Source: JAJAZB01 sp965249815 (GTDB taxonomy: Bacteria > Bacteroidota > Bacteroidia > Cytophagales > Spirosomataceae). From it: a stretch of 64,000 nucleotides of DNA. Shown one piece after another: positions 15,504 to 23,566 of the stretch. The notes beneath the pieces are model-generated. The model was not told the origin of the DNA and did no database searches. It saw nothing but the letters and a program-made list of their open reading frames with translations. The first letter of the stretch is position 1; each line of letters begins with the position of its first letter. Both the position numbers and the translations under genes were made by a program. Location of the stretch: positions 62,001 to 126,000 of the forward strand of contig CBDFMV010000003.1 in NCBI GenBank assembly GCA_965249815.1, given 5' to 3'.

Positions 15504-17303
15504 ATGACTGCCACGGAACCGAAGAAAGCCCTCAAGGGCGGGGAATTTCTCATCGCCGAAACCGACGCCGCCCACGTGTTTATTCCCGAAGAATTCACCG
15601 AGGAGCAGCGGATGATCGCCCAAACCTGCCAGGATTTTGTGGAGCGGGAGATTTTCCCCCGCGCCGACGAAATCGACTACGCCAAAGACACCAGCCTGAT
15701 GGAAAGCCTGATGGACAAGGCGGGCGAACTCGGCCTGCTCGGCACGTCGGTGCCGGAGCAGTACGGTGGCTTCGGGATGGACTTCAACACCTCGATGATC
15801 GTGGCCGATTACATCGGGGCGTCGGGGTCGTTTGCGGTGGCGCTGTCGGCCCACACGGGCATCGGCACGCTGCCGATTTTGTACTACGGCAACGAGGCGC
15901 AAAAAGCGAAATACCTGCCCAAGCTCGCCACGGGCGAATGGAAAGCCGCCTACTGCCTGACCGAACCCGATTCCGGCTCCGATGCCAACGCGGCCAAGTC
16001 GCGGGCGGTGCTCAACGCCGAAGGCACGCACTACCTGATTAACGGGCAGAAAATGTGGATTTCCAACGGCGGCTTCGCCGACATTTTCATTGTGTTTGCC
16101 AAAATCGATGCGGACAAACACCTCTCGGCATTCATCGTCGAAAAAGACTTCGGCGGCATCACGATGAACGCCGAAGAGCGCAAGCTGGGCATCAAAGGTT
16201 CGTCCACCCGCCAGGTGTTTTTCAACGACTGCCCGGTGCCGGTCGAAAACCTGCTGTCGGTGCGCGAAGGTGGGTTCAAAATCGCCGTCAACATCCTCAA
16301 CATTGGCCGCATCAAACTGGCCGTGTCGGCGGTGGGCGGGGCGCGGATGATTTTCAACCGGGCCGTCAACTACGCCAACGAGCGGAAGCAATTCGGCACG
16401 AGCATCGCCAGTTTCGGGGCCATCCAGCACAAGCTGGCCGAAATGGTCGTGAAGATTTTCGCCACCGAATCGGCCTCGTACCGCGCCGGACAGAACATCG
16501 ACGACGCCATCAAATCGCTCATGGACAGCGGTATGGCTGAAGGCGAGGCCAAACTGAAAGGCGTCGAGCAGTTTGCCATCGAGTGCGCCATGCTGAAGGT
16601 TCACGGCTCGGAAGTGCTCGACTACGTGGCCGACGAAGGCGTGCAGATTTACGGCGGCATGGGCTACTCGGCAGAGGCCCCGATGGAGCGCGCTTACCGC
16701 GACGCCCGCATCAACCGCATCTTCGAAGGCACCAACGAAATCAACCGCCTGCTGTCGGTGGATATGCTGCTCAAGCGCGCCATGAAGGGCGAACTCAACA
16801 TCATGCAACCCGCGATGGCCGTGGCGAAGGAAATCATGAGCATCCCCGATTTCTCGACCGACGAGGAAGACGGGCTGTTCGTGGCGGAAAAGAAGGTGCT
16901 GAAAAACCTGAAAAAGGCCATTCTGATGACGGCAGGCGCGGCGGTGCAGAAGTTCATGCAGAACCTCCAGGCCGAGCAGGAAATCATCATGAACGTGGCC
17001 GACATGCTGATTGAAACCTACGTGGCCGAGTCGACGCTGCTGCGGGTTGAAAAACTCATCGGGCTGCGCGGCGAAGAGGCCGTTTCCCTGCAAAAAGACG
17101 CCGCCCTAGTGTACCTGCACGAGGCCGTCGAGAAGGTCAACAACGCCGGTCGGGCCGCCGTGACGAGCTTCGCCGAAGGCGACGAACTCCGCGGAATGCT
17201 GATGGGTCTGAAGCGGTTCACGAAAATCGAGCCGATGAACCTGAAAGCTGCCCGCCGCCGGATTGCCGAAGCGGCGATTGCGGGGAATGCGTACCCGCTT
17301 TAA
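15504..17303 (+). CDS. Acyl-CoA dehydrogenase (long, ~600-residue type)
   Basis: This 599-residue flavoenzyme performs the first oxidation of fatty-acyl-CoA beta-oxidation. N-terminal, middle (CLTEPDSGSDANAAKS and KMWISNGGFADIFIVFAK) and C-terminal ACAD domains are present, with the IYGGMGYS and RDARINRIFEGTNEINR signatures at the active-site end. A roughly 150-residue helical C-terminal extension follows, as in VLCAD-like enzymes that dimerise. The open frame begins earlier, at 15396, but MTATEPKKALKGGEFL at 15504 is a family-like start and lies after the operator. It ends at a TAA that touches a palindromic repeat. Confidence 0.95.
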   Translation: MTATEPKKALKGGEFLIAETDAAHVFIPEEFTEEQRMIAQTCQDFVEREIFPRADEIDYAKDTSLMESLMDKAGELGLLGTSVPEQYGGFGMDFNTSMIVADYIGASGSFAVALSAHTGIGTLPILYYGNEAQKAKYLPKLATGEWKAAYCLTEPDSGSDANAAKSRAVLNAEGTHYLINGQKMWISNGGFADIFIVFAKIDADKHLSAFIVEKDFGGITMNAEERKLGIKGSSTRQVFFNDCPVPVENLLSVREGGFKIAVNILNIGRIKLAVSAVGGARMIFNRAVNYANERKQFGTSIASFGAIQHKLAEMVVKIFATESASYRAGQNIDDAIKSLMDSGMAEGEAKLKGVEQFAIECAMLKVHGSEVLDYVADEGVQIYGGMGYSAEAPMERAYRDARINRIFEGTNEINRLLSVDMLLKRAMKGELNIMQPAMAVAKEIMSIPDFSTDEEDGLFVAEKKVLKNLKKAILMTAGAAVQKFMQNLQAEQEIIMNVADMLIETYVAESTLLRVEKLIGLRGEEAVSLQKDAALVYLHEAVEKVNNAGRAAVTSFAEGDELRGMLMGLKRFTKIEPMNLKAARRRIAEAAIAGNAYPL

Positions 17304-17390
17304 CCCGTAGCTCCGACATTCTTGTCGGTGCCTGACCTGCGGATTGCGCCTCTGCGGCCGGGCACCGACAAGAATGTCGGAGCTACGGGT
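17303..17390. repeat. 30-bp perfect inverted repeat; supplies the stop codon of the HD gene
   Basis: Arms 17303-17332 and 17361-17390 are exact reverse complements beginning ACCCGTAGCTCCGACATT. The same end sequence (GCTCCGACATT/GTCGGAGCTAC) is found in the element inside the isochorismate synthase gene, so the two belong to one family. The convergent genes on both sides touch it: the ACAD TAA overlaps its first base, and the HD-oxygenase stop TAG (17383-17385) lies inside the right arm. Confidence 0.92.
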
Positions 17391-17949
17391 GCAAATGCCG
17401 CGCCGCCATCGCCCGGTAGCGCTCCACGTCGGGCGCAGGCAGGTTAGTTTCTTTGGCGGCTTCGTCCCAGGCGCGCATCTTGAGGCTGAGGTCGAAGTAC
17501 GGAGCCTGCTCGTAAGCGCGGGCTTCGTCCGCCGTCATCACACCGCCCTGAAACACCAGCGTTTGCCGGCTGGCTTCGGAGAGCCGGGCGAAGTATTCGG
17601 GGTAGCGAAAGCAGAGGTATCGCTTGGCCTGCACGTGCTTGAGCACGAGTTGGGCGATTTTTTCGGAAAAACCCTGTTCGCGCAAAAACGCCGCGCCGAC
17701 TTTCTCGTGGCTCAGGTGCCCGTAGCCGTCCATATCCTCGCCCGCGTGCTGGGGCAGAAAATGGCCCACGTCGTGCAGAAACGCGGCCAGGATGACTTCC
17801 TCGTCGTGGCCCTCGGCTTCGGCCAGTTGGGCGGCCTGGCCCATGTGTTCGAGCAGGCTGACGGGTTCGCCCACGTACTCTTCAGCCCCGCGGGCTTCGT
17901 ACAAATCGAACACGGTTTCGAGGGTGGCGTTGATTTCGGTCGGATTCAT
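17383..17949 (-). CDS. PhnZ-like mixed-valence diiron HD oxygenase
   Basis: The 188-residue HD-fold protein carries the full set of PhnZ residues at a constant offset of one: Tyr25, Glu28, His35, His59-Asp60, His81 and His105, with Lys109. The Tyr/Glu pair before the first His distinguishes PhnZ and TmpB oxygenases from HD phosphohydrolases, so C-P bond cleavage of an alpha-hydroxyphosphonate is more likely than phosphate hydrolysis. It is the last gene of the operon: its ATG overlaps the TGA of the upstream phosphatase fusion gene (ATGA), indicating translational coupling. The final codons and stop are partly supplied by a palindromic repeat. Confidence 0.85.
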   Translation of the reverse strand: MNPTEINATLETVFDLYEARGAEEYVGEPVSLLEHMGQAAQLAEAEGHDEEVILAAFLHDVGHFLPQHAGEDMDGYGHLSHEKVGAAFLREQGFSEKIAQLVLKHVQAKRYLCFRYPEYFARLSEASRQTLVFQGGVMTADEARAYEQAPYFDLSLKMRAWDEAAKETNLPAPDVERYRAMAARHLHP

Positions 17950-20900
17950 GGCTTTCTCTTCTTTTTGTAAAGCCGCGGGTTGGCCTGGTATTCGCGCTCG
18001 GCCCGCTCTTTTTCGTCTTCTTCCCGGCGGTCGCGTTTCAGGTAATCGTCGTCGTCGAGCACGGGGCTTTCCTTGATGGCTTTCCAGTCGAAGCCTTCGT
18101 CCAGAGGCGTGAGGGCTTTTTTCGGGTCAAAAATCCGGGCGTCCACGGGCAGGGCGCTAAAGGGCGTGTAGTCCGGTTCGTTCGTGAAAAATTCGCTCAG
18201 GTCCGTCGCCCCGGCGTCGTACTGGTTGAGGTACGGGATGCCGAGCAAGTTCCAGAAGGTTTTAAACAAACTTCCGAAGCTGTAGTGGCCTTTGGCGATG
18301 AAATTCCGCTTCGCGTAGGGCGAATACACCTGGAGGATGCTCCGGTGGGCGTCCACGTGGTCGGTGCCGCCCTGGGGGTCGTCTTCGGTGACGAAAATCG
18401 CCATGTTGCGCCAGTAGGGCGTGCGGCTCAGAAACTCCACGACGCGGCCCAGGGCGAGGTCGTTGTCGGCCATGTAGCTTTCCCGGAACGGAAAACCCGC
18501 CAGCGGCCGCTCGCCCGCGCCGTGGTCGCCGGGCAGCATCAGGGGCAGGAAGCGCGGTGCCGTTTTGCCCGGCCCCATGAATTTTTCGCTGAATTCCTGC
18601 ATGAACATCGTGGCCCGAAACTGGTCGGGAATGGCCATGTTGTAGGTCGGGAAGGTACGAGAGGTGTTGGCAAACATCGGCGCGGGCAGGGGGTAATTGA
18701 CCGTGTACACCTCGCCGCCGACTTTCATCGTCGAGTCGCTCACGCTGCCTTCCTGCTCGGTGGTGAAGCCGAAATTGTAAAAGCTCACGCCGTGGCGGTC
18801 GAGGTGTTCCCACATCGAGCCGTCCTGGTTGTAGTCTTCGGGGTAAAACGAGCCGGACGAGCCGATGAAGGCGAATTTGCCCGGCGCTCTCGACTCGGCG
18901 TTGAAGCCGCGCTTGCCGCCGTAGGCCGCCGAGACGTGCGTTTCCATCCACTCGTTGGGGTACACGTTGGCGAGCCAGCGGTGGCCGTCGGCGGAGTGGT
19001 CGGAGTCGCAGTAGAAATTGTCGGCGGTGCCGAAGCGGCGGGCCAGGGCGAGGTGGTTGGGCATCACGGTCACGTCCTCGACGCGGGCGGTGTGGTCTTT
19101 GTTGGTCACCACCACGTCGTAGCCGAACCGGGCCAGTTGCGGGTCGCCGCGACCGGTTTTGAGTTGCCCGAAAATCTCATCGTAGGTGCGGTTTTCTTTG
19201 GAGATGAAAACGAGGTATTTCAGGGAATCGCGCCAGGTTTCACCCCCTGCCCCCTGAAGGGGGTTCTTTTTGTCAGAGGAGTTAGCCCCCTTCAGGGGGT
19301 TGGGGGTGCTTGGCGTGAACTTAAAATTATTCGCCACCACCCGCTCCGTTAGTGCCTTCAACTCCCCGTCCGCCGGGATGTCGAGCACCGTTACGGAGCC
19401 TTTCATCAGGCTGCCGATGTAGGCACCTTCGGGGCCAGGCCGGAACCGGCGGCCCGCGTTCGGCCCGGAGCCGAAGCCCTTCGCGTTGGCGACGACGAGT
19501 TTTTTGCCGTCCGGACTGACTTTCAATTTCGACGGAAACCAGCCCACGGGCAAATGCCCGAGCACGGTGAGCGTCGGCACGTCCACGACGGCGACGGCGT
19601 TGATGCCCGATTCAGCGACGTAGAGGCGTTTTTGATCGGGCGAAAGCGCGAGGCCGAACGGAATCGCGCCCCGGTAGCGGCCCAGGCGTTCGTCCAGCTT
19701 CAACTCAATTGGTTGAACGATTTTCCCGGCCTGCGGGTCGATCACCGACACGTTGTCGTTGTTGCCGTTGGAGACGAACACGTAGCGGTCAGAGGCCACG
19801 ACGGAGTTGGGGCTGGAGCCGCCCACGGCGGGAATGCCCTCGACCAGTTCACCGACCAGAATCCCGGTTTTCACCTTCGCCGTGACCTGCCGGGTGGCGC
19901 CGTCGATGGCCCAGACCGAGAACGATTCGGGCGCGTTGGGGTCGCCGAGGCCGGGGATTTCGAGGCTGTCGGTTTTGTAGCCGTCCCTCGCTTCTTTCGA
20001 GCCGTAGGCGAAGGGTGGAAATTTCATCGCGGTTTCCTTGATGCGTTTCCGGTCGATGCCTTTCACGAAACTGTACTGAAACATGCCCACGTTGGCCACG
20101 TACACAGTTTTTTCGTCGGGCGAAAGCGTGACGCCGAAGGGGTAGCGGCCCGTGGGCACGTTGGCGATGACCTGTTGGGATTTCGTGTCCACCACGAGCA
20201 GGCGGAAGCCGATTTGGTCCACGGCGTAGAGGGTAGCGCCGTCTTTGGTCAAGACCATGTCGCCGAGGTAACCGTCGGCGTAGGTGGAATCGGTTTTTGG
20301 AAAAAAGCCGCTGATTTCGCCCCTTTTTTCACCGCTGTTGAGGTCGAACAGGAAAATTTTGTTCGTCGTGCCGCCCGCCACGTACACGGTCTGATTGTCG
20401 GGCGAAACGGCCAGGCCCATGAACACGGCGGCGAGCAGGTCGTCGTCGGTTTTGGGCGAATCGGGAATCTGGCCAATGCGCGGTTTTCGCCCGAAAATAT
20501 CCTTCAAAACACTGATGCTAAACGGATTCGTGCCCGAATTGGCCGTGATGGCCGTGGTGCCGTCGGGACTGAGCGTGAGGCCGTAGGGGTGCGGGGCGAT
20601 GCGGTAGGTTTTGCCGAGGGGCTTGACGATTCGTCCGTTCGGAATGACGGTTTCGCCTTTGGGGTTGACCTTCGTGGGTCGTTCACCAGCGGGGGCGGAC
20701 ACGTCGCTCCGACCTCCCGGTCGGAGTTCGACCGCAGGTCGAAACGGATCGGCAACGTCACCCGCACTGTTTCGATGTTCCGACTGTGCGTCTGCGGTTG
20801 ACCTCCGACCAGGGGTCGGAGATCCATGTAAAAAATCCGCCAAACCCTGCAAATCGTCCGTTCCGATGAAATCGACGCCGAGTGTGGCAAGGGTCTGGTA

Positions 20901-21593
20901 GGCCAGCGTGGTATTGGGCGTAGCCCAGAACCGGACCGGCTTGCCCATTGCGTGGAGCGAATCGACGAAGGTTTTCACCCGCTGTCGGCGCTCGTCGGAC
21001 AGGGGATTCTGGCCGTTCCAGAGGCCGCCGATTTCGTAAAACGGCGCGCTCACCAAGCCGACGCGGGCGAGGGCGGCGGGCGAATACGTCGTTTTCCACC
21101 GCCCGTCAAAAAAAAGGAGGTTGTCGAATTCTCCAAACCGCTCGGGCGAAGGCATTTCGCCGCTGACCGTCAGGCGGACGCCCTGTGGATTTTCGGGGAA
21201 AAACAGCTTCCAGTACGGTTTCAGGGCTTTTTCCAGTGCCCGTACGGTGGCATCGCCGCCGGTTTTCATATCCACCAGCAGGTGCTGCGGCGTGGCGTGG
21301 GTTGTTCGCCAGGCGGCCAGGGGCTGGAGGTAGAGTTTTTCGAGCGTACGCTCGCGGCGGATGTCTTTTTTGTCGTGGGCAACGAACAGCGTGTCGTTGA
21401 CCAGCCAGACATCGGCCTCGATGGAGCCAAAACCGAGTTCGGCGGCTTCAAAAAACGGCCGGGCGTGTTCGTAATCGTTGTGAGCGTGGGCCACCGTGGA
21501 TGCGGCGACCGGCGTACCGGCCACCGGCGACTGCGCGAACCCGGTCACCCACCCGATAAGCTGAGCAATGGCAAGCAGTGAAATGAACTTCAT
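17946..21593 (-). CDS. Exported PLC-like / YncE propeller / alkaline-phosphatase-family fusion
   Basis: The 1215-residue precursor has a signal peptide (KFISLLAIAQLIGWVTGFAQ). Residues about 30-255 resemble PI-PLC/glycerophosphodiesterase-like TIM barrels (AHAHNDYEHARPFFEAAELG and IEADVWLVNDTLFVAHD). Residues about 300-745 are a YncE-like propeller (LSPDGTTAITANSG, LSPDEKTVYVANVG). Residues about 790-1190 are an alkaline-phosphatase-superfamily phosphoesterase (SKENRTYDEIFGQ, DHSADGHRW, FVTEDDPQGGTDHVDAHRS). Two palindromic repeats are read through in frame, at residues about 258-297 (the domain junction) and 762-784. The ATG at 21593 is chosen over upstream starts because of the signal peptide. 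The two halves are probably separate genes elsewhere. Confidence 0.85.
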   Translation of the reverse strand: MKFISLLAIAQLIGWVTGFAQSPVAGTPVAASTVAHAHNDYEHARPFFEAAELGFGSIEADVWLVNDTLFVAHDKKDIRRERTLEKLYLQPLAAWRTTHATPQHLLVDMKTGGDATVRALEKALKPYWKLFFPENPQGVRLTVSGEMPSPERFGEFDNLLFFDGRWKTTYSPAALARVGLVSAPFYEIGGLWNGQNPLSDERRQRVKTFVDSLHAMGKPVRFWATPNTTLAYQTLATLGVDFIGTDDLQGLADFLHGSPTPGRRSTADAQSEHRNSAGDVADPFRPAVELRPGGRSDVSAPAGERPTKVNPKGETVIPNGRIVKPLGKTYRIAPHPYGLTLSPDGTTAITANSGTNPFSISVLKDIFGRKPRIGQIPDSPKTDDDLLAAVFMGLAVSPDNQTVYVAGGTTNKIFLFDLNSGEKRGEISGFFPKTDSTYADGYLGDMVLTKDGATLYAVDQIGFRLLVVDTKSQQVIANVPTGRYPFGVTLSPDEKTVYVANVGMFQYSFVKGIDRKRIKETAMKFPPFAYGSKEARDGYKTDSLEIPGLGDPNAPESFSVWAIDGATRQVTAKVKTGILVGELVEGIPAVGGSSPNSVVASDRYVFVSNGNNDNVSVIDPQAGKIVQPIELKLDERLGRYRGAIPFGLALSPDQKRLYVAESGINAVAVVDVPTLTVLGHLPVGWFPSKLKVSPDGKKLVVANAKGFGSGPNAGRRFRPGPEGAYIGSLMKGSVTVLDIPADGELKALTERVVANNFKFTPSTPNPLKGANSSDKKNPLQGAGGETWRDSLKYLVFISKENRTYDEIFGQLKTGRGDPQLARFGYDVVVTNKDHTARVEDVTVMPNHLALARRFGTADNFYCDSDHSADGHRWLANVYPNEWMETHVSAAYGGKRGFNAESRAPGKFAFIGSSGSFYPEDYNQDGSMWEHLDRHGVSFYNFGFTTEQEGSVSDSTMKVGGEVYTVNYPLPAPMFANTSRTFPTYNMAIPDQFRATMFMQEFSEKFMGPGKTAPRFLPLMLPGDHGAGERPLAGFPFRESYMADNDLALGRVVEFLSRTPYWRNMAIFVTEDDPQGGTDHVDAHRSILQVYSPYAKRNFIAKGHYSFGSLFKTFWNLLGIPYLNQYDAGATDLSEFFTNEPDYTPFSALPVDARIFDPKKALTPLDEGFDWKAIKESPVLDDDDYLKRDRREEDEKERAEREYQANPRLYKKKRKP
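19241..19308. repeat. GC-rich palindrome inside the phosphatase fusion gene
   Basis: Arms 19241-19263 and 19286-19308 match at 21 of 23 positions; each contains CCCCCTGAAGGGGG or its equivalent. Sequences of this type are usually intergenic repeats in Bacteroidota. Here it is translated in frame (NPLKGANSSDKKNPLQG) just before the alkaline-phosphatase domain. Confidence 0.85.
20703..20822. repeat. Decayed copy of the CTCCGACC/GGTCGGAG palindrome at the PLC-YncE junction
   Basis: The left arm (20706-20745) resembles the left arm of the 3994-4102 element closely (GCTCCGACC...GTTCGACCGCAGGTCGAAAC). The right arm (20769-20821) keeps GTTTCGA, CTGCGGTTGA and CTCCGACC but has an insertion of about 16 bp and substitutions. 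It lies in the coding sequence, read on the minus strand, and encodes PFRPAVELRP, nearly the same peptide as the copy in the isochorismate synthase gene. Confidence 0.82.
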
Positions 21594-21758
21594 AGTGGTT
21601 GAGTTAGCCTTCAGACGGCAGGAAAGCGTTCGGCTGCCGATGGCCGACTTGCGCAGCCGCCCGACGGCGCGGGCCGAAATTAGAGAAAAAGTAGCGGGGC
21701 AAGGCTCCGCTACTTTCCGGGGTTTGGATTCACTTAACCAAAGCAAACGCGTACTGAT

Positions 21759-21791
21759 AAACCTAACAGGTCTTCAAGACCTGTTAGGTTT
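21759..21791. repeat. 16-bp perfect hairpin downstream of susD
   Basis: AAACCTAACAGGTCTT and AAGACCTGTTAGGTTT pair perfectly around a single base. It begins 5 bp after the SusD stop. There is no T-run on the minus strand, so it may stabilise the susCD mRNA end rather than terminate it. This exact motif type is a common Bacteroidota repeat. Confidence 0.85.
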
Positions 21792-21796
21792 GGGGG

Positions 21797-23389
21797 TTAC
21801 TGGTTCACCCACAACTCCTTGTTGATGTCGTCGGTGCCGCCAAACTGGGTTTTCAGGGCTTCGTTGAGGTTGTCGGCGTTGGTGGTGCGCTCGGCAGTGG
21901 GGTACTGCCAGCGCTTCGGAATCCGCTCGCCGTTGGCGGTACCCACGCCGGTCAGGAAGGTGGGGATGCCCGTGCGGCGCTGGTTGTAGAAGGCTTCGAG
22001 GCCCGAATTCTGGAAAAAAGCGAGGTATTTCTGGGTCAGGATCTGGGCCAGGCCCTCGGCGTTGTTACCCGCGTACTTCACCTTCGGCTGGGCGAGGTAG
22101 TCGGCGAGGCTAAACTTCACGGTGTACGTGTCGAAGTTGAAAATGCCGCCGTCGCGGGAGAACGTCACCGTGTTGTCGCCGTCTTTGAGGCCGTAAAATT
22201 CCAGCGAGGCCTTGATGCCTTTCTGGTAGAAATCGTCGGCATTGCCGCTCGCCCAGCCCCGGTTGATGCCTTCGGCGAGGTTAAACTGCAACTCCGGGTA
22301 GCCGATGATGGACACCGGCTCGCCCACGTAGCTGGTGTAGTACCGCTTGCGGTTCTGGAAGGAATAATCGCCCCGGAGTGCTTTCGTGGACATATCCTGC
22401 AAATCCTCGCCCGAACTTGCGCCCGCGAAGGCGTTAAAATCGGTCGGTTGCAGGCCCGCTTTCAGTTTGGCCGGGGCCGGTTCGGCCGTCACGAACAGGC
22501 GCGGGTCGCGGCGTTCCACGAGCAGGTCGATGTAGGTTTTGGCCATGTTTTCGCGCGTGGCGTTCTGGCCGAAATTGTCCTGGTTGCGGGGGTATTTGTT
22601 GGTCGTGGCGTTGTGAATGTACTGGAGGTTGTCGGCGGCGGTGGTCATCAGCGGGAATTTGGTCGGGTTGGCGAGCACCTCGGCGAAACGGCTTTTCACG
22701 GCCAAATCGGCGTCACCTTCTTTTTTGCTCAAACTCACCAGCACCCGCATTTTAAAGGTGTTAACCACTTTCTGCCACTTGCGGAGGTCGTTGTTGAGGT
22801 AAAAATCGCCGCTCAGCGTGTTGTCGCCTTTAGCAATCACGGTGGTCAGGTCAGCGTTGGCCTCGTCCAGCCATTTCAGGATCTGGACGTACACCGCTTT
22901 CTGGCTGTCGTACTTGGGCGTGAGGTCAGTCTGGCCCTGCAAGGCTTCCGAGAGCGGCACGTCACCGACGCGCTTGGTCATGTTTTCGTAGAAATACGCC
23001 CGGAAAAACTTGCCCAGCGCCGAGTAGGGATTCACGGCGGCGGCCCCGGCGGTTTTGGCCTCGGCTTCCATTTTCAGCACGTTTTTCAACGTGAAAAAAT
23101 TGAGGCCGGTGGTCGTCCAGTTGTACTGGTTGGTGGCGTAGTAGTCGTAGTTGCTGGCGTAAAACTGGTTGTAGCGCTGCTCCGACCCCCAGGGGGAGTT
23201 GGTCACGCCAGAGTAACCGGACGGACTGTTCGACGAGCCGTACATGTCGTTGAGGATGCCGCGCAGCACCAGCGAGGCCGGGGCGCTGACGGGCCGGTTG
23301 GGGTCGGTTTCGAGGCTGTCGAACGATTTTTCGCAGCCGGAAAAGACCAGCAGGGCGAGGGCAAGAAGGAGGATATTTTTGAGGTTCAT
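21797..23389 (-). CDS. susD: SusD/RagB-family outer-membrane lipoprotein
   Basis: The 530-residue lipoprotein acts as the substrate-binding lid of its SusC partner. The lipobox LVFSGC places Cys at residue 19 after a hydrophobic leader, and TPR-like helices follow (SusD-like_2 type: SLETDPNRPVSAPASLVLRGIL, FYLNNDLRKWQKVVNTFKMRVL, GYPELQFNLAEGINRGW). It lies directly downstream of susC with a 177-bp repeat-bearing spacer and upstream of the phosphatase fusion gene. The ligand is unknown, but the downstream phosphoesterase and PhnZ-like genes suggest a phosphonate or phospholipid fragment. Confidence 0.93.
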   Translation of the reverse strand: MNLKNILLLALALLVFSGCEKSFDSLETDPNRPVSAPASLVLRGILNDMYGSSNSPSGYSGVTNSPWGSEQRYNQFYASNYDYYATNQYNWTTTGLNFFTLKNVLKMEAEAKTAGAAAVNPYSALGKFFRAYFYENMTKRVGDVPLSEALQGQTDLTPKYDSQKAVYVQILKWLDEANADLTTVIAKGDNTLSGDFYLNNDLRKWQKVVNTFKMRVLVSLSKKEGDADLAVKSRFAEVLANPTKFPLMTTAADNLQYIHNATTNKYPRNQDNFGQNATRENMAKTYIDLLVERRDPRLFVTAEPAPAKLKAGLQPTDFNAFAGASSGEDLQDMSTKALRGDYSFQNRKRYYTSYVGEPVSIIGYPELQFNLAEGINRGWASGNADDFYQKGIKASLEFYGLKDGDNTVTFSRDGGIFNFDTYTVKFSLADYLAQPKVKYAGNNAEGLAQILTQKYLAFFQNSGLEAFYNQRRTGIPTFLTGVGTANGERIPKRWQYPTAERTTNADNLNEALKTQFGGTDDINKELWVNQ

Positions 23390-23420
23390 GGGTAGCCGTG
23401 GCTAAAATTTTAGGATTCAC

Positions 23421-23551
23421 AACTCCCCTCCTTTTTTAAGGAGGAGGTGCGGAGCGGGGGTGGTTAGGCAGTTGCCAACAAGCAGCTTTCCTCCACCGAC
23501 TAACCACCCCGCCCCTTTGGGGCACCCCTCCTTTGTCAAGGAGGGGAATCG
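23421..23551. repeat. Large imperfect inverted repeat between susC and susD
   Basis: The left half contains ACTCCCCTCCTTTTTTAAGG, then GGAGCGGGGGTGGTTAG; the right half contains CTAACCACCCCGCCCC and CAAGGAGGGGAAT, in mirror order. The CCCCTCCTT/AAGGAGGGG ends are typical of Bacteroidota intergenic repeats. In this place it could lower or stabilise susD expression relative to susC. Confidence 0.8.
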
Positions 23552-23566
23552 TTGTCGTTTTCGCGT

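Noticed and set aside
17383..17949. HD-domain phosphohydrolase (generic)
   Set aside because: The Tyr25/Glu28 pair before the metal-binding His points to the PhnZ/TmpB oxygenase subgroup instead.
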